Shown here: positions 7,920 to 16,590 of the stretch, one piece after another
How positions within the stretch are numbered: the stretch's first letter is position 1
Layout of the letters: the number at the start of each line of letters is the position of its first letter
Source of the DNA: Thermocladium sp.
GTDB taxonomy: Archaea; Thermoproteota; Thermoprotei; Thermoproteales; Thermocladiaceae
Direction of reading: 5' to 3'
DNA length: 31,652 bases
Assembly: GCA_023269935.1 (NCBI GenBank)
Contig: JAGDXC010000007.1
Span: 1 to 31,652 of the forward strand
Translations under genes and position numbers: made by a program
The notes under the pieces: model-generated
Seen by the model: the letters and a program-made list of their open reading frames with translations, nothing else
What the model was told of the DNA's origin: nothing
Database searches by the model: none

Positions 7920-8819
7920 GTGATAGGAGTATTCTCATTCTCATCAACCCTAGACATAATCGGATTAGCCCAGAGGCTTAATGATGAGGTAACGGTATTC
8001 TTGTTAAATGGAGATGAGGGGGCAATTAGCCAAGCTGGAAAATACGGGGCAAGCAGGATAATTAATATAGGATGTGGATTAATCTGTGATCCAGCAGCTC
8101 TTTATCAGGTAGTGTCTGGGGATTTAAGCAATATAAGATACTTAATATTCCCAGCGACTAAGGATGGAAAAACAATCGCAGCATACATTGCAGGTAAGCT
8201 GGGGATACCTAATGTGGTCGATGTAGTTGATGTAATTGGTCCCGGCAAGTTTTCTAAGTACTCCATGGGGAATAGGGGGGCCGAGGAAGTTGAGGTTGAA
8301 GGTACGGCCGTCCTCGTCGTTCAGCCCAAGAGGTTCCAACCAAGCGAGAAACCAACTCAGCCAAGCGTGGAAAAGAGGGAAACAAAGCCCATAATCAACC
8401 TAGTGGGCAAGGAAGAGAAACCAAAGGGATCACTTAAGATAGAGGATGCAGAATTAATAGTGTCAGTTGGCCGCGGCTTTAAGAAGCAAGACGATCTCAA
8501 GATGGCCTTTGAGCTAGCTGAGGTGCTTGGTGCTCAGGTGGGATGCTCTAGACCAATAGCAGCCGATCTGAAGTGGTTATCGGAGGATCATTGGGTTGGC
8601 TTAAGTGGCCACAAGGTTAGGCCGAAAATGTACATGGCCATAGGGATATCCGGTCAGCCACAGCACATAGCTGGTATGCTTGAGTCCAGAATAGTTGTGG
8701 CAATTAATAGCGATAAAAATGCGCCCATATTCCAATATGCCGATTATGGAGTTGTTGAGGACTTATATAAATTCGTGCCTGTACTCAAGGAGAAGCTTCG
8801 CAAGGCGTTGGGCAAGTAA
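7920..8819 (+). CDS. etfA: electron transfer flavoprotein alpha subunit
   Basis: EtfA holds the main FAD. The C-terminal domain shows the FAD-binding signature almost complete: ADLKWLSEDHWVGLSGHKV, then YMAIGISGQPQHIAGM, then VVAINSDKNAPIFQYADYG. The N-terminal Rossmann-like half and a charged linker (around residues 140-175) are also as expected. GTG at 7911 overlaps the etfB stop, but AGGTGATC (7909-7916) is a strong SD for GTG at 7920, which I prefer; the two differ by three residues. It is co-transcribed with etfB and the following cysteine-cluster gene. Confidence 0.94.
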   Translation: MIGVFSFSSTLDIIGLAQRLNDEVTVFLLNGDEGAISQAGKYGASRIINIGCGLICDPAALYQVVSGDLSNIRYLIFPATKDGKTIAAYIAGKLGIPNVVDVVDVIGPGKFSKYSMGNRGAEEVEVEGTAVLVVQPKRFQPSEKPTQPSVEKRETKPIINLVGKEEKPKGSLKIEDAELIVSVGRGFKKQDDLKMAFELAEVLGAQVGCSRPIAADLKWLSEDHWVGLSGHKVRPKMYMAIGISGQPQHIAGMLESRIVVAINSDKNAPIFQYADYGVVEDLYKFVPVLKEKLRKALGK

Positions 8820-9412
8820 TGATTAAATTCATGGGTCCAAAAATCAGGTTTAACTGCGTCCTTTGCGGTGAGTGCTGTAGGCGTTACTGGATAACCGTTA
8901 CATTAGATGATTTGGTGGATATTTATCTTAATCTAGGCCTGCTGCCCAGTAGTGTTTCTGCGCTTTATCCTAAGGCCGTGGCGGGGGATTGGGGTTATCC
9001 GGCAATTAAACTATGTGATGGACGTGAATACTACTTGGTCCTGCGCAAGAAACTTGATGGGTCATGTATCTTCACTAAATGGGTGAATGGGGGATTGATC
9101 TGTTCCATACATAATTATAAGCCGCTTACTTGCAGGTATTATCCCTATATCTATAGGCCTGGTTCTGTGGTGACTATGGAGTTGTATGATGGCGCAATTG
9201 GTTACTGTCCTGGGATAGGCAAGGGGAATTATTATGACTTAAGCAGAGAAGCAGCTACTGTAGCCTTATCAATTAGCTCCAAAAAGAGGCTAGAGGAGTT
9301 CGTAAGCAAGTGGAATAAGGAGGATGCAGAGCAAGGTGATTTATCCACATTCATGAAAAGATTAGATGAAGAAGTAATGAGGCTAGCCGCGTCTAGGGCT
9401 TCTTCTTCGTGA
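8819..9412 (+). CDS. YkgJ-type cysteine-cluster (Fe-S or zinc) protein
   Basis: The N-terminus has CVLCGECCRRYW (cysteines 13, 16, 19, 20). A second group follows near residues 80-105 (GSCIF, LICSIH, PLTCRYYP). This arrangement is the signature of the YkgJ / UPF0153 family, predicted to bind a metal, probably an iron-sulfur cluster. The ATG overlaps the etfA stop by one base, so it is translationally coupled to the ETF genes. A role in ETF electron flow or maturation is inferred from position only. Its last 20 bases overlap the 3' end of the convergent surface-protein gene. Confidence 0.8.
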   Translation: MIKFMGPKIRFNCVLCGECCRRYWITVTLDDLVDIYLNLGLLPSSVSALYPKAVAGDWGYPAIKLCDGREYYLVLRKKLDGSCIFTKWVNGGLICSIHNYKPLTCRYYPYIYRPGSVVTMELYDGAIGYCPGIGKGNYYDLSREAATVALSISSKKRLEEFVSKWNKEDAEQGDLSTFMKRLDEEVMRLAASRASSS

Positions 9413-11843
9413 GGAATTTTTCCGCCACTATGGCTGTCATTAATCCAAGAAGCAACATGATGGGATATACTATAAAGGAGTAAATTGGTACTCCCCCTAG
9501 TCCCGGTATAACGTTTATAGTTACTGGCCCTCCCTGCGCTTCTCCAAAGTATTCATTACCTAAATAATTCAGCGAAATCGTCATTGATTTGTTTAGCAGC
9601 AATTGTATTGCGGATCCATTATTAACAATGAGAGTCTTCTTGATTGTATTATTTCCATTCCTAATCACTAGAACCGCCGCTGCATTTGTTGGAAGCGATG
9701 TATTGCTTCTAATTAATATATCCAGGGTCATGTATTGCCCAGCAACGCCATAATACACAGATGGCTTTAATTCTATTACGGGCATTGCCTTATATATCTT
9801 AATTATCTCAGTTGAGTAGCATGGATTATAGTTTGGATTTCCTTGCCAAGATGCATTAATTAAGTAATTCCCAGGCAGCCTAGGCATGAATGATATGCTG
9901 AATGAACCGCTCGTCCTGACCGCACCCAGGTAAGAGCCATTGATGGTTACCTCTAGAGTCGCTGTTATATTTGGTTTAATAAATCCCCGCACATTAAGTG
10001 GGGACCCAACAATGCCAGTGGCGCCTATTAACGAAACATGACAATTGGCCTTCTCCACATGCACCGCTGCTTGGGCTATTGATGGGGAGTAATTGGTGTT
10101 GCCTAGGTACTGGGCAACTACCATGTAATTACCAGTGGAGGGCGGAGTAAAGAGTAGGGATAATTTAGTTCCATTTCTACTCAAAAATAGAGTATTATTG
10201 ATGAATAGATTAATTACTCCGGCAGCGAGAGGTGGCGATAGTGTTGCGTTTATTAGCATGGATTCCCCATACATTATATTGGTGGAGTTAATCCAAATAT
10301 GAAGAATAGGCGCTGCTTGTTGAACAAGGAATGTGGTAGAGTTCTGTATTGGTATTGGAGCCAATGATACGAATTTCGCGGTAACCATGTAAATGCCGGT
10401 CGAGTTAGGCGTTAAACTAAGCGATAATATACCTTCAACATTGGTTTTCCCCAAGTAATTAATCAATGTTTTGCCTCCTTTAGTCACCATTATCTGTATC
10501 TCGGCTGATTTAATGGGCTTACCCATGAATGTTAAGCCGATAGTTAAGTTCTCCTTTTCTCCAAAAGCTATTGGTTGGCTATTTATAATTATGCTGGGCA
10601 CAGTTGAATTAATTATTATCGATGAATTATAAGGTCCATAAGTATAACCACCGTAATCCACAGCTTGGTAGGTTAATGATATGGATCCTGCGCCTATCGA
10701 GTATGGAGTTGCATTTAATGGCATGATTCCCGGATACTTAAGTATATAGTTGACTAATGGAACTGTAACTCCGATCCCACCGGTGGGTCTAATTAGGACA
10801 TACTTTATTAATGATTGATTGAATGATATTGCGATGCCCATGGTCGACGCAATGCCAACTGGTAAAGTATAATTTATTGGAGCCAATTTAATTAGAGGGG
10901 GAACCGCTACCACTGAAAAGCTAATAGTGTTTATACTGCATGATCCATACATAAATGTTATACGACCCATATATTTACCTGGATTAGAAAATAAGGCTGT
11001 GACCCCCTCCTCACCGTTACTGTATGTAACTATGGATCTAATGCCGGGAATCTGAGGATTAATCACGTAATTAATATGTATGGGGTGCATTGTAGATGCA
11101 ACTATCTGAGTATAATTGGATAACATTTCTGTATAATTACCGTAACTATATGATATGGTTATGCTTGGCGTCCTTCTAATCACAAATGAATCATAGGAAG
11201 CTAATGATTCACCATTATAAACCACATAGATCGCAACTGTATTATTATAATTACTTAGTTGAACCACACGGCTAACCTGTAGTGTATCATTTATGATATA
11301 ATGTAATGTCTGTGACTGACCATTTACTAATACCATTATTGTTGCATTAAGTGGCGCCACGGTGGAAACAGTGAAGTTAAGAACCCCAATTGAATATAAA
11401 GTAGTGGCAGGAAGCGGCTGTATTACACCGCAAGTGGATAATGATATGTTGATTATGGATGGCGGAACCAACGATAAAGTGAAGTTACTGGAGGCCAATG
11501 CAATGTTTCCCTCATAAACAGATACAGAGGCGGCATATGATCCAAATGGCAATGAGACCGACAAATTAACAGTCGTAGAGCTATTAATGATTACCCCTTG
11601 ACTTATTGAAACATTACCGGCCTTGAAGATGAGCGTCGCATTAAGCGGAATAGATGAATTAAGCGGTACCCTTAATGTGAAATTATTAACCGGGATAATT
11701 AGTTCACTTGAATGTTCAAGTATATTGAATGAACCATAATGGGCAGAGACACTGCCTATATGCACAACCCTAGGCGATGTAGCATGCATAGTTAGTGCGA
11801 CAGCGATCATGATCAGCATTAACCAAATAAGGCTAATTCGCAT
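9393..11843 (-). CDS. large cell-surface protein with Ig-like repeats
   Basis: An 816-residue exported protein: signal peptide at 1-22, a long extracellular region, one membrane helix near residues 783-806 (IVYPIMLLLGLMTAIVAEKF) and a short KKKP cytoplasmic tail. The middle repeats an Ig-like/Big pattern with the phrase TLSPPLAAGVINLFINNT, then GNYMVVAQYLGNTNYSPS; a related GNYLINASWQGNPNYNPC follows about 80 residues later. It carries many N-x-S/T sequons, so it is probably heavily glycosylated. It may be an S-layer-associated or adhesion protein. A TATA-like box at 11864-11875 lies 26 bases upstream. It is convergent with, and overlaps by 20 bases, the YkgJ-type gene. Confidence 0.85.
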   Translation of the reverse strand: MRISLIWLMLIMIAVALTMHATSPRVVHIGSVSAHYGSFNILEHSSELIIPVNNFTLRVPLNSSIPLNATLIFKAGNVSISQGVIINSSTTVNLSVSLPFGSYAASVSVYEGNIALASSNFTLSLVPPSIINISLSTCGVIQPLPATTLYSIGVLNFTVSTVAPLNATIMVLVNGQSQTLHYIINDTLQVSRVVQLSNYNNTVAIYVVYNGESLASYDSFVIRRTPSITISYSYGNYTEMLSNYTQIVASTMHPIHINYVINPQIPGIRSIVTYSNGEEGVTALFSNPGKYMGRITFMYGSCSINTISFSVVAVPPLIKLAPINYTLPVGIASTMGIAISFNQSLIKYVLIRPTGGIGVTVPLVNYILKYPGIMPLNATPYSIGAGSISLTYQAVDYGGYTYGPYNSSIIINSTVPSIIINSQPIAFGEKENLTIGLTFMGKPIKSAEIQIMVTKGGKTLINYLGKTNVEGILSLSLTPNSTGIYMVTAKFVSLAPIPIQNSTTFLVQQAAPILHIWINSTNIMYGESMLINATLSPPLAAGVINLFINNTLFLSRNGTKLSLLFTPPSTGNYMVVAQYLGNTNYSPSIAQAAVHVEKANCHVSLIGATGIVGSPLNVRGFIKPNITATLEVTINGSYLGAVRTSGSFSISFMPRLPGNYLINASWQGNPNYNPCYSTEIIKIYKAMPVIELKPSVYYGVAGQYMTLDILIRSNTSLPTNAAAVLVIRNGNNTIKKTLIVNNGSAIQLLLNKSMTISLNYLGNEYFGEAQGGPVTINVIPGLGGVPIYSFIVYPIMLLLGLMTAIVAEKFLTKKKP

Positions 11844-11863
11844 GTGAATCGACTATATAACAT

Positions 11864-11875
11864 AATATTAAAACC
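11864..11875 (-). promoter_or_regulatory. TATA-like promoter of the surface protein
   Basis: GGTTTTAATATT on the minus strand, centred 26 bases before the ATG at 11843. Confidence 0.5.
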
Positions 11876-11953
11876 TTGCTCACATCGACCCAATTAAATT
11901 CCATGAAGGGAAAGGTATTTAATTCATTGTATTAGTTCACTTAGCAATTAAAA

Positions 11954-12667
11954 ATGAGTGAGCTAAAGGAAACAATAAAGGCACTACTTAAGGAGGATCC
12001 TACTATAATACTGGATGCTCTAGTCAGCAATCCGAATATAATTTATGAAGCGCTAGTCAAATTAATGCCTTGGCAAAACCTAGCGACTAAGGATGATATC
12101 AAAGAAATAAAAGAAACAATGGCAACAAAAGAAGACCTCCAGAAAGAAATCAAAGAAATAAAAGAAACAATGGCAACAAAAGAAGACCTAAAGAATCTGG
12201 CTACTAGAGATGAAGTAGAGAGACTTAGAGATGAGGTCTGGAAGGAGCTGAAGACACTGAGAATAATGCTGGATTCACTTGGAGCTAGGTGGGGCATAGT
12301 GAATGAGGATTCTGTTAGGAACGGAGTAAGGGAATTACTGGCAAGTGCTGGATATAAGGTGGATAAATGGATATATTATGATGCTGATGGTTACGTATAT
12401 GGATATGCCTCGGAGATCGACGTGGATATAGTGATTAAGAATGGCTTAACCATGATGGTAGAGATAACAGCTGCCTTAAAGCGTGGAGATCTACCATTCA
12501 TTAAGCGTAAAGCCGAGCTTTATGAGAAGGCAACAGGAGTAAAGCCTAATAAAGTAATAGTAATAACAGCATTCATACACGATAAGAATCCCGACCTAAT
12601 CATAGCAAGAGCAGAGACTCTTGGAGTAACTATACTCAAACCTGGGGAAGACATTTCAAATAATTAA
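11954..12667 (+). CDS. DUF3782-type protein: coiled coil plus PD-(D/E)XK nuclease-like domain
   Basis: Residues 1-40 are helical. Residues 40-105 form a coiled coil built from repeated (A)TKEDL/IKEIKET units. The C-terminal half starts at LGARWGIVNEDSVRNG and continues with YASEIDVDIVIKNG and TMMVEITAALKRGD, giving a D...E-x-T/K layout like the PD-(D/E)XK nuclease fold. This architecture matches archaeal DUF3782-like proteins, which often occur in many copies in Thermoproteales and Sulfolobales. Whether it cuts DNA is unknown. It stands alone, with its own A/T-rich upstream region. A 41-base perfect repeat inside the coiled coil indicates a recent in-frame duplication. Confidence 0.75.
   Translation: MSELKETIKALLKEDPTIILDALVSNPNIIYEALVKLMPWQNLATKDDIKEIKETMATKEDLQKEIKEIKETMATKEDLKNLATRDEVERLRDEVWKELKTLRIMLDSLGARWGIVNEDSVRNGVRELLASAGYKVDKWIYYDADGYVYGYASEIDVDIVIKNGLTMMVEITAALKRGDLPFIKRKAELYEKATGVKPNKVIVITAFIHDKNPDLIIARAETLGVTILKPGEDISNN
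12098..12189 (+). repeat. two perfect 41-base direct repeats, period 51
   Basis: Copies at 12098-12138 and 12149-12189 are identical and spaced by exactly 17 codons, adding one IKEIKETMATKEDL unit to the coiled coil. Identity at synonymous positions indicates a recent duplication. Confidence 0.9.
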
Positions 12668-12789
12668 GCACTTTAAATTTCATTAATTACATGATATTTA
12701 TATCTTAATCCTATAGAGGAAACTCATCAATATTTTTATTAATAAAATATGCTAAAAACGTTTATTAACTATTATTCCAAATTATAGCT

Positions 12790-12972
12790 ATGGCTGGATA
12801 TAAATTCAGGTGTAGGGATATAGGAATGCAATGTGACTTTGAAGTTAAGGGGGTTTCCTCAGAGCAGGAAATGATGGAAATAGTTGCCGCACATGCTAAG
12901 CATGCCCATGGCTTCACAACAATACCGCAAAATACGTTAAATGCCGTCAAAAGTGCAATAAAGAAGGAGTAA
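12790..12972 (+). CDS. DUF1059 small metal-binding-type protein (60 aa)
   Basis: The whole protein matches the DUF1059 pattern. It opens with YKFRCRDIGMQCDFEVKG and follows with an SEQEMMEIVAAHAKHAHG segment rich in His. The two cysteines and the AHAKHAHG histidines are the probable metal ligands. The family is small, widespread and of unknown function. A TATA-like box (TTTATTAA around 12761-12768) is 26 bases upstream of the ATG, so it is expressed alone. Confidence 0.85.
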   Translation: MAGYKFRCRDIGMQCDFEVKGVSSEQEMMEIVAAHAKHAHGFTTIPQNTLNAVKSAIKKE

Positions 12973-13045
12973 TTAACTACCTCTGCTAAAAGCAAAATAA
13001 ATATATTTTATTTCTATTTTCTATTAATCTAGCTCGACGGAGATC

Positions 13046-13057
13046 GTTAAAAAGTTT
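13046..13057 (+). promoter_or_regulatory. TATA-like promoter of the MFS transporter
   Basis: GTTAAAAAGTTT centred about 25 bases before the ATG at 13075. Confidence 0.45.
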
Positions 13058-13074
13058 ATTTTCTTGTTCCTCCA

Positions 13075-14187
13075 ATGAGGAAGTGGCTAATAATACTGCA
13101 GGGACTAGTGCCGATGCTTTTAGTTGGTACTTATCAATATAGTTGGAATCTTTTCATGAAGCCCCTAGCAATAAGCTTCGACGTTGGCCTACCTATTATA
13201 CAGACAGCTTACTCTTTATTTGTGCTTTTTTCAACTACGTTCCAAGTACTGGGAGGCTTCATAGCTGATCGATGGGGTCCAGCAATAATTGGAGCATTGG
13301 GAAGCATAATGGCGGGTATTGGCATGATTGCTGCACCATTTACTAAGTCGATATACATATTTTATCTAGTATGGTCGTTAGGAAGCATAGGGGTCGGTTT
13401 TGTCTATGCAATTTCCATTAATTTAGGCGTTAAGTGGTTCGGCAAATCAAGGGGATTGGCGACCGGTCTCATAAATATGGGGTTCGGCCTTGGCTCCACG
13501 TTTTTTAACCCATTCATATCTCCATTTATAAAAAGCGGAAATTTGCAGGTACCAATGATTATAATAGGAACTGCCTTACTTACTGCATCCACGGCCTTAA
13601 TGGCCATGAGTAAGTACCCCGAAATAAAGGTCAATAAGGCAAGATCAATGGTTCCGGGAATGGGTTTCTGGTTTGCCTTTCTATCATTTTCCATGGCATC
13701 GATACCGCTTCAGCTATACTCATCAAGTCTAACCATAATGGGCGGTAAATATGATTACCTTACCATTACAATTGCTGCCACAATTTTACCATTATTTAGC
13801 GGTATTGGTCGTCCAATAATGGGATTCATATCTGATTCTTGGGGGAGAAGCCGGGCTATAATCGCTGAATCCACGATATTAACCCTTGTAGTGCCATTAG
13901 GCGTGATTGGAGTAGGGCCTCTCTACATTGCAGCGGCTGGCCTTGTTGGCTTTCTAGGTGGAGCAATGATGACTCTATATGCATCCTATATAGGAGATAA
14001 GTATGGTATATCTGCATCTACGTTCCTCTTTGGCATAGTTTATAATGGTAAGTTCATAGCGGCTGTATTAAGTAGCGTCGTATTTGCTTACTTGACGTAT
14101 TATCTAGGCTTACCAATGGCCGTTTTATTGGAGACCGTATTAACGGCAATTTCAATTCCATTATTCCTAATTGCCAAAGCACGGTAA
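13075..14187 (+). CDS. MFS transporter, oxalate/formate antiporter (OFA)-like
   Basis: A 370-residue carrier with about 12 membrane helices. The helix 2-3 loop GGFIADRWGP and the second-half equivalent GFISDSWGRSR are the MFS signature. KWFGKSRGLATGLINMGFGLGS is typical of the OFA and monocarboxylate branch, so the substrate is probably a small organic acid anion. That substrate is inference. Its 3' end is 12 bases from the convergent ModE-like regulator, and it has its own leaderless-type promoter. Confidence 0.85.
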   Translation: MRKWLIILQGLVPMLLVGTYQYSWNLFMKPLAISFDVGLPIIQTAYSLFVLFSTTFQVLGGFIADRWGPAIIGALGSIMAGIGMIAAPFTKSIYIFYLVWSLGSIGVGFVYAISINLGVKWFGKSRGLATGLINMGFGLGSTFFNPFISPFIKSGNLQVPMIIIGTALLTASTALMAMSKYPEIKVNKARSMVPGMGFWFAFLSFSMASIPLQLYSSSLTIMGGKYDYLTITIAATILPLFSGIGRPIMGFISDSWGRSRAIIAESTILTLVVPLGVIGVGPLYIAAAGLVGFLGGAMMTLYASYIGDKYGISASTFLFGIVYNGKFIAAVLSSVVFAYLTYYLGLPMAVLLETVLTAISIPLFLIAKAR

Positions 14188-14199
14188 ACCATGAAAACC

Positions 14200-15129
14200 T
14201 TAATGTAAGCTATATCCGGGCATATTATTTATTGTTTCTCTAATTTGATCAGATTCAAGGAGCGACTCTAATTTCCTTATTATTGGTTTATTGTTTCCAC
14301 GAAGATAAATCAAGTCGAAACTCTCCACGGTTAATCTAGTGAATCGCAGCCCGCTCTTAATAGCGGCGTATTCTATTGCTGCACCCACATCGGCTTCTCC
14401 CGAGCGTATCGACTCAACTATTTCCGAATGAGTATAAGCCACCGAAGGAGAAGCACGGGCATTTATAGGATCAATGCCATTATCTTGCATAAATCTATCC
14501 ATTAACATACGAGTGCCGGAACCCAGGTTCCTGTTCTTGACTTTTAATTTGCCTCCTCGTATGCCCTCTATTATTTCCTTCATAGTTAAGTCAGTCCGTG
14601 TGACTAATCCAATACTTCTCTTATATCCACGTATCAGCTTAATGTCTCTAGATAATCCCATCTCATCAATGATCTCTTCATTTCCACCTAGAAAGTGTAT
14701 GCCGGCGACATCTGTCTCCATCATGAGAACCCTGGATAATCCATTTAATGACCCTATCCATTCATTTTTGATCCTTGCACTTATTCCTTTTATTATTAGA
14801 TTTAGGGCTTCATCATTGCTTCCCGCGATCGATAGATCAATTCTATTACTAATTATGCCCTCAATCCGATCCAGGAACTCCTCGCCCTTATTAGTTAGCT
14901 TGGTTCCCCCTCCATTAATGCCTCCCCTCTTCTTCTCAATTAATCTATAACCTAATTGAACCTCTAACCTATGTATCCACTCCCATGCCGATGCATAGGG
15001 TACATTAATGCGTAGAGCAGCTGCATTTAGTGAACCTAACTCTTTCACTTGCCTAAGAAGTTCAATAACTCGAGAATCCAACTTAATGCCATTATCAATT
15101 ATCAATTCATCCCTAGATTTAATTATCAT
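14200..15129 (-). CDS. ModE-like winged helix fused to a PBP-like (molybdate/tungstate-type) sensor domain
   Basis: Residues about 15-85 form a LysR/ModE-type winged helix: VKELGSLNAAALRINVPYAS, then WIHRLEVQLGYRLIEKKRGG, then GGGTKLTNKGEEFL. Residues about 105-300 match the periplasmic-binding-protein-like domain found in molybdate regulators and MoeA fusions. The motifs are GSLNGL (127-132), AGIHFLGG (142-149), NLGSGTRMLMD (201-211) and SGEADVGAAIEYAA. This is a cytoplasmic one-component sensor that probably responds to molybdate, tungstate or molybdenum cofactor. It is divergent from tatA-tatC. Since many molybdo- and tungsto-enzymes are Tat substrates, and a molybdenum hydroxylase operon starts at 30067, such targets are likely; that is inference. 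Confidence 0.88.
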   Translation of the reverse strand: MIIKSRDELIIDNGIKLDSRVIELLRQVKELGSLNAAALRINVPYASAWEWIHRLEVQLGYRLIEKKRGGINGGGTKLTNKGEEFLDRIEGIISNRIDLSIAGSNDEALNLIIKGISARIKNEWIGSLNGLSRVLMMETDVAGIHFLGGNEEIIDEMGLSRDIKLIRGYKRSIGLVTRTDLTMKEIIEGIRGGKLKVKNRNLGSGTRMLMDRFMQDNGIDPINARASPSVAYTHSEIVESIRSGEADVGAAIEYAAIKSGLRFTRLTVESFDLIYLRGNNKPIIRKLESLLESDQIRETINNMPGYSLH

Positions 15130-15205
15130 TTATTATCCCGCATAGTGTATTACTTTGCGAAAGTTAAACTTATCCTTGATTAATTCACTTGTAATAGGCG
15201 AGTTA

Positions 15206-15215
15206 AGTATATATA
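15206..15215 (+). promoter_or_regulatory. TATA-like promoter of tatA-tatC
   Basis: The palindromic box GTATATATAC is centred 27-28 bases before ATG 15238 and only 12 before ATG 15223, which favours the later start for tatA. Confidence 0.55.
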
Positions 15216-15237
15216 CTATTCGATGCAGCATAAACAC

Positions 15238-15531
15238 ATGCCTGGAAGCATATGGGACTGGATAATATTAATCGCAGTTGTGTTAGTGCTATTTGGTGGG
15301 GCTGGTAAGTTGCCGGAGATCTTTAGATCGCTCGGTAGAGCAGTGGGAGAATTTAAGAAGGGGCAGATAGAAGTCGAGAATGAATTAAAGCAATTAACTC
15401 AAGCCAATCCCGCCCAGGAAACCAATAATACGCAGGAGAAGAAACCAGAGCAGGGAGGAAATGTAGAGGAATTACAGAAGAAGATTGAGGAATTACAGAG
15501 ACAATTAGATGAGTTGAAGAAGGGTAAGTAA
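15238..15531 (+). CDS. tatA: Sec-independent translocase protein TatA
   Basis: TatA forms the pore-like component that moves folded proteins across the membrane. The short N-terminus MPGSIWDW is followed by one membrane helix (IILIAVVLVLFGGAGKLPEI), then the amphipathic helix FRSLGRAVGEFKKG, then a long charged, Gln/Glu/Lys-rich coiled tail. The FGxxKLPE-like hinge is the family signature. I chose ATG 15238 because the promoter box would place transcription start there; ATG 15223 would add MQHKH. Its stop overlaps the tatC start codon. Confidence 0.92.
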   Translation: MPGSIWDWIILIAVVLVLFGGAGKLPEIFRSLGRAVGEFKKGQIEVENELKQLTQANPAQETNNTQEKKPEQGGNVEELQKKIEELQRQLDELKKGK

Positions 15532-16328
15532 TGGCGGGGGAGGAATTAGTCTCCCACTTATCAGAATTAACAGCTAGGCTTCGTCGAGCGCTAATCTCTA
15601 TAGTTATAGCCTTTATCTTCTCATTTGGATTCGGAATCAAAATTATTAAGATAGGGCGCGATCCATATATTCCAATCCCTTATCCTTCAATAGATAATAG
15701 CATATCCACAATGTTGGTGAATAAATTCATGAATGTTCTACTTCCACATCAAATCAAGTTAATTTCCATCGGTTTATTCGACCCCCTTTATGCCTCTATA
15801 GAGGTATCCCTCCTAATTGCGGTTGCGGTATCACTGCCCATATTTCTCTGGGAGCTATGGGGCTTCGTTGCGCCAGGCCTATATGAACATGAAAAGAGGT
15901 TAATCAAGGCATCCATAATTCCATCAATGATTCTATTCATTGCCGGAGCAGCATTTGCTTACCTAGTAATTATTCCAGTAATGTTGAAGTTCTTCTTGAT
16001 ATATGATGAGGCACTGGGCGTTGAGCCGACTCTGAGCATTAAGTCATTCATAGGCACAGTTGTGTCATTCATGGCAGCTATGGGACTTGGCTTTCAGCTA
16101 CCTCTAGTAATGGCTGGATTAACTAGGATAAGGGCTGTGGCAGCCAATACATGGAGAAGAAACTGGAGATGGGGGGTCCTAATCTCATTCGTATTTGCAT
16201 TAATAGTATCGCCGGGAACCACGGGAGGCATCATAGAAACTACAATAGGGATAACTCTCTCTCTACTTTACGTGATCGGCATGTTAATAGCGAAGGCAAT
16301 TGAACCAAAGCCACGCGAGAAAATTTAA
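15531..16328 (+). CDS. tatC: Sec-independent translocase protein TatC
   Basis: TatC recognises the twin-arginine signal peptide. The protein has about six membrane helices, starts with the family motif LVSHLSELTARLRRALI, and contains the conserved FVAPGLYEHEKRL cytoplasmic loop and LGFQLPLVMAGL. The ATG overlaps the tatA stop by one base, so the two subunits are made together. The last bases also hold the promoter of the L24e gene. Confidence 0.95.
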   Translation: MAGEELVSHLSELTARLRRALISIVIAFIFSFGFGIKIIKIGRDPYIPIPYPSIDNSISTMLVNKFMNVLLPHQIKLISIGLFDPLYASIEVSLLIAVAVSLPIFLWELWGFVAPGLYEHEKRLIKASIIPSMILFIAGAAFAYLVIIPVMLKFFLIYDEALGVEPTLSIKSFIGTVVSFMAAMGLGFQLPLVMAGLTRIRAVAANTWRRNWRWGVLISFVFALIVSPGTTGGIIETTIGITLSLLYVIGMLIAKAIEPKPREKI

Positions 16329-16330
16329 AA
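16321..16330 (+). promoter_or_regulatory. TATA-like promoter of rpl24e inside the tatC end
   Basis: AAATTTAAAA overlaps the tatC stop and is centred about 28 bases before the ATG at 16354. Confidence 0.5.
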
Positions 16331-16353
16331 ACAATAATTGACCCCGTCTAGCC

Positions 16354-16527
16354 ATGAGGATATATAATTGCAGCTACTGTGGAAGACCCATTGCGCCGGG
16401 CACCGGATTCATGTATGTGAAGAGCGATGGAACTGTAATGAGGTTTTGCAGCAGGAAGTGCTTTATCAGCATGAAGCTTGGGCGGAATCCTAGACGCCTT
16501 GCTTGGATCAGAAAGGCCCAGAAATAA
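16354..16527 (+). CDS. rpl24e: 50S ribosomal protein L24e (57 aa)
   Basis: This short gene reads ATG to TAA. The protein begins [20 protein letters not shown] and continues [15 protein letters not shown]. CxxC (residues 6-9) and CxxxC (32-36) are the zinc ligands of L24e, and the [13 protein letters not shown] tail is typical of the family, at the usual length of about 60 residues. It lies 63 bases before aIF5B, a neighbourhood of translation genes common in crenarchaea. Confidence 0.95.
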   Translation: MRIYNCSYCGRPIAPGTGFMYVKSDGTVMRFCSRKCFISMKLGRNPRRLAWIRKAQK

Positions 16528-16560
16528 TCATTCTCGGCAATATCTATTTTCGAGGCAATG

Positions 16561-16570
16561 ATTTTTAAAC
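16561..16570 (+). promoter_or_regulatory. TATA-like promoter of aIF5B
   Basis: ATTTTTAAAC centred about 25 bases before ATG 16591, supporting that start over TTG 16576. Confidence 0.5.
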
Positions 16571-16590
16571 ACTAATTGCATCGACTCTCC

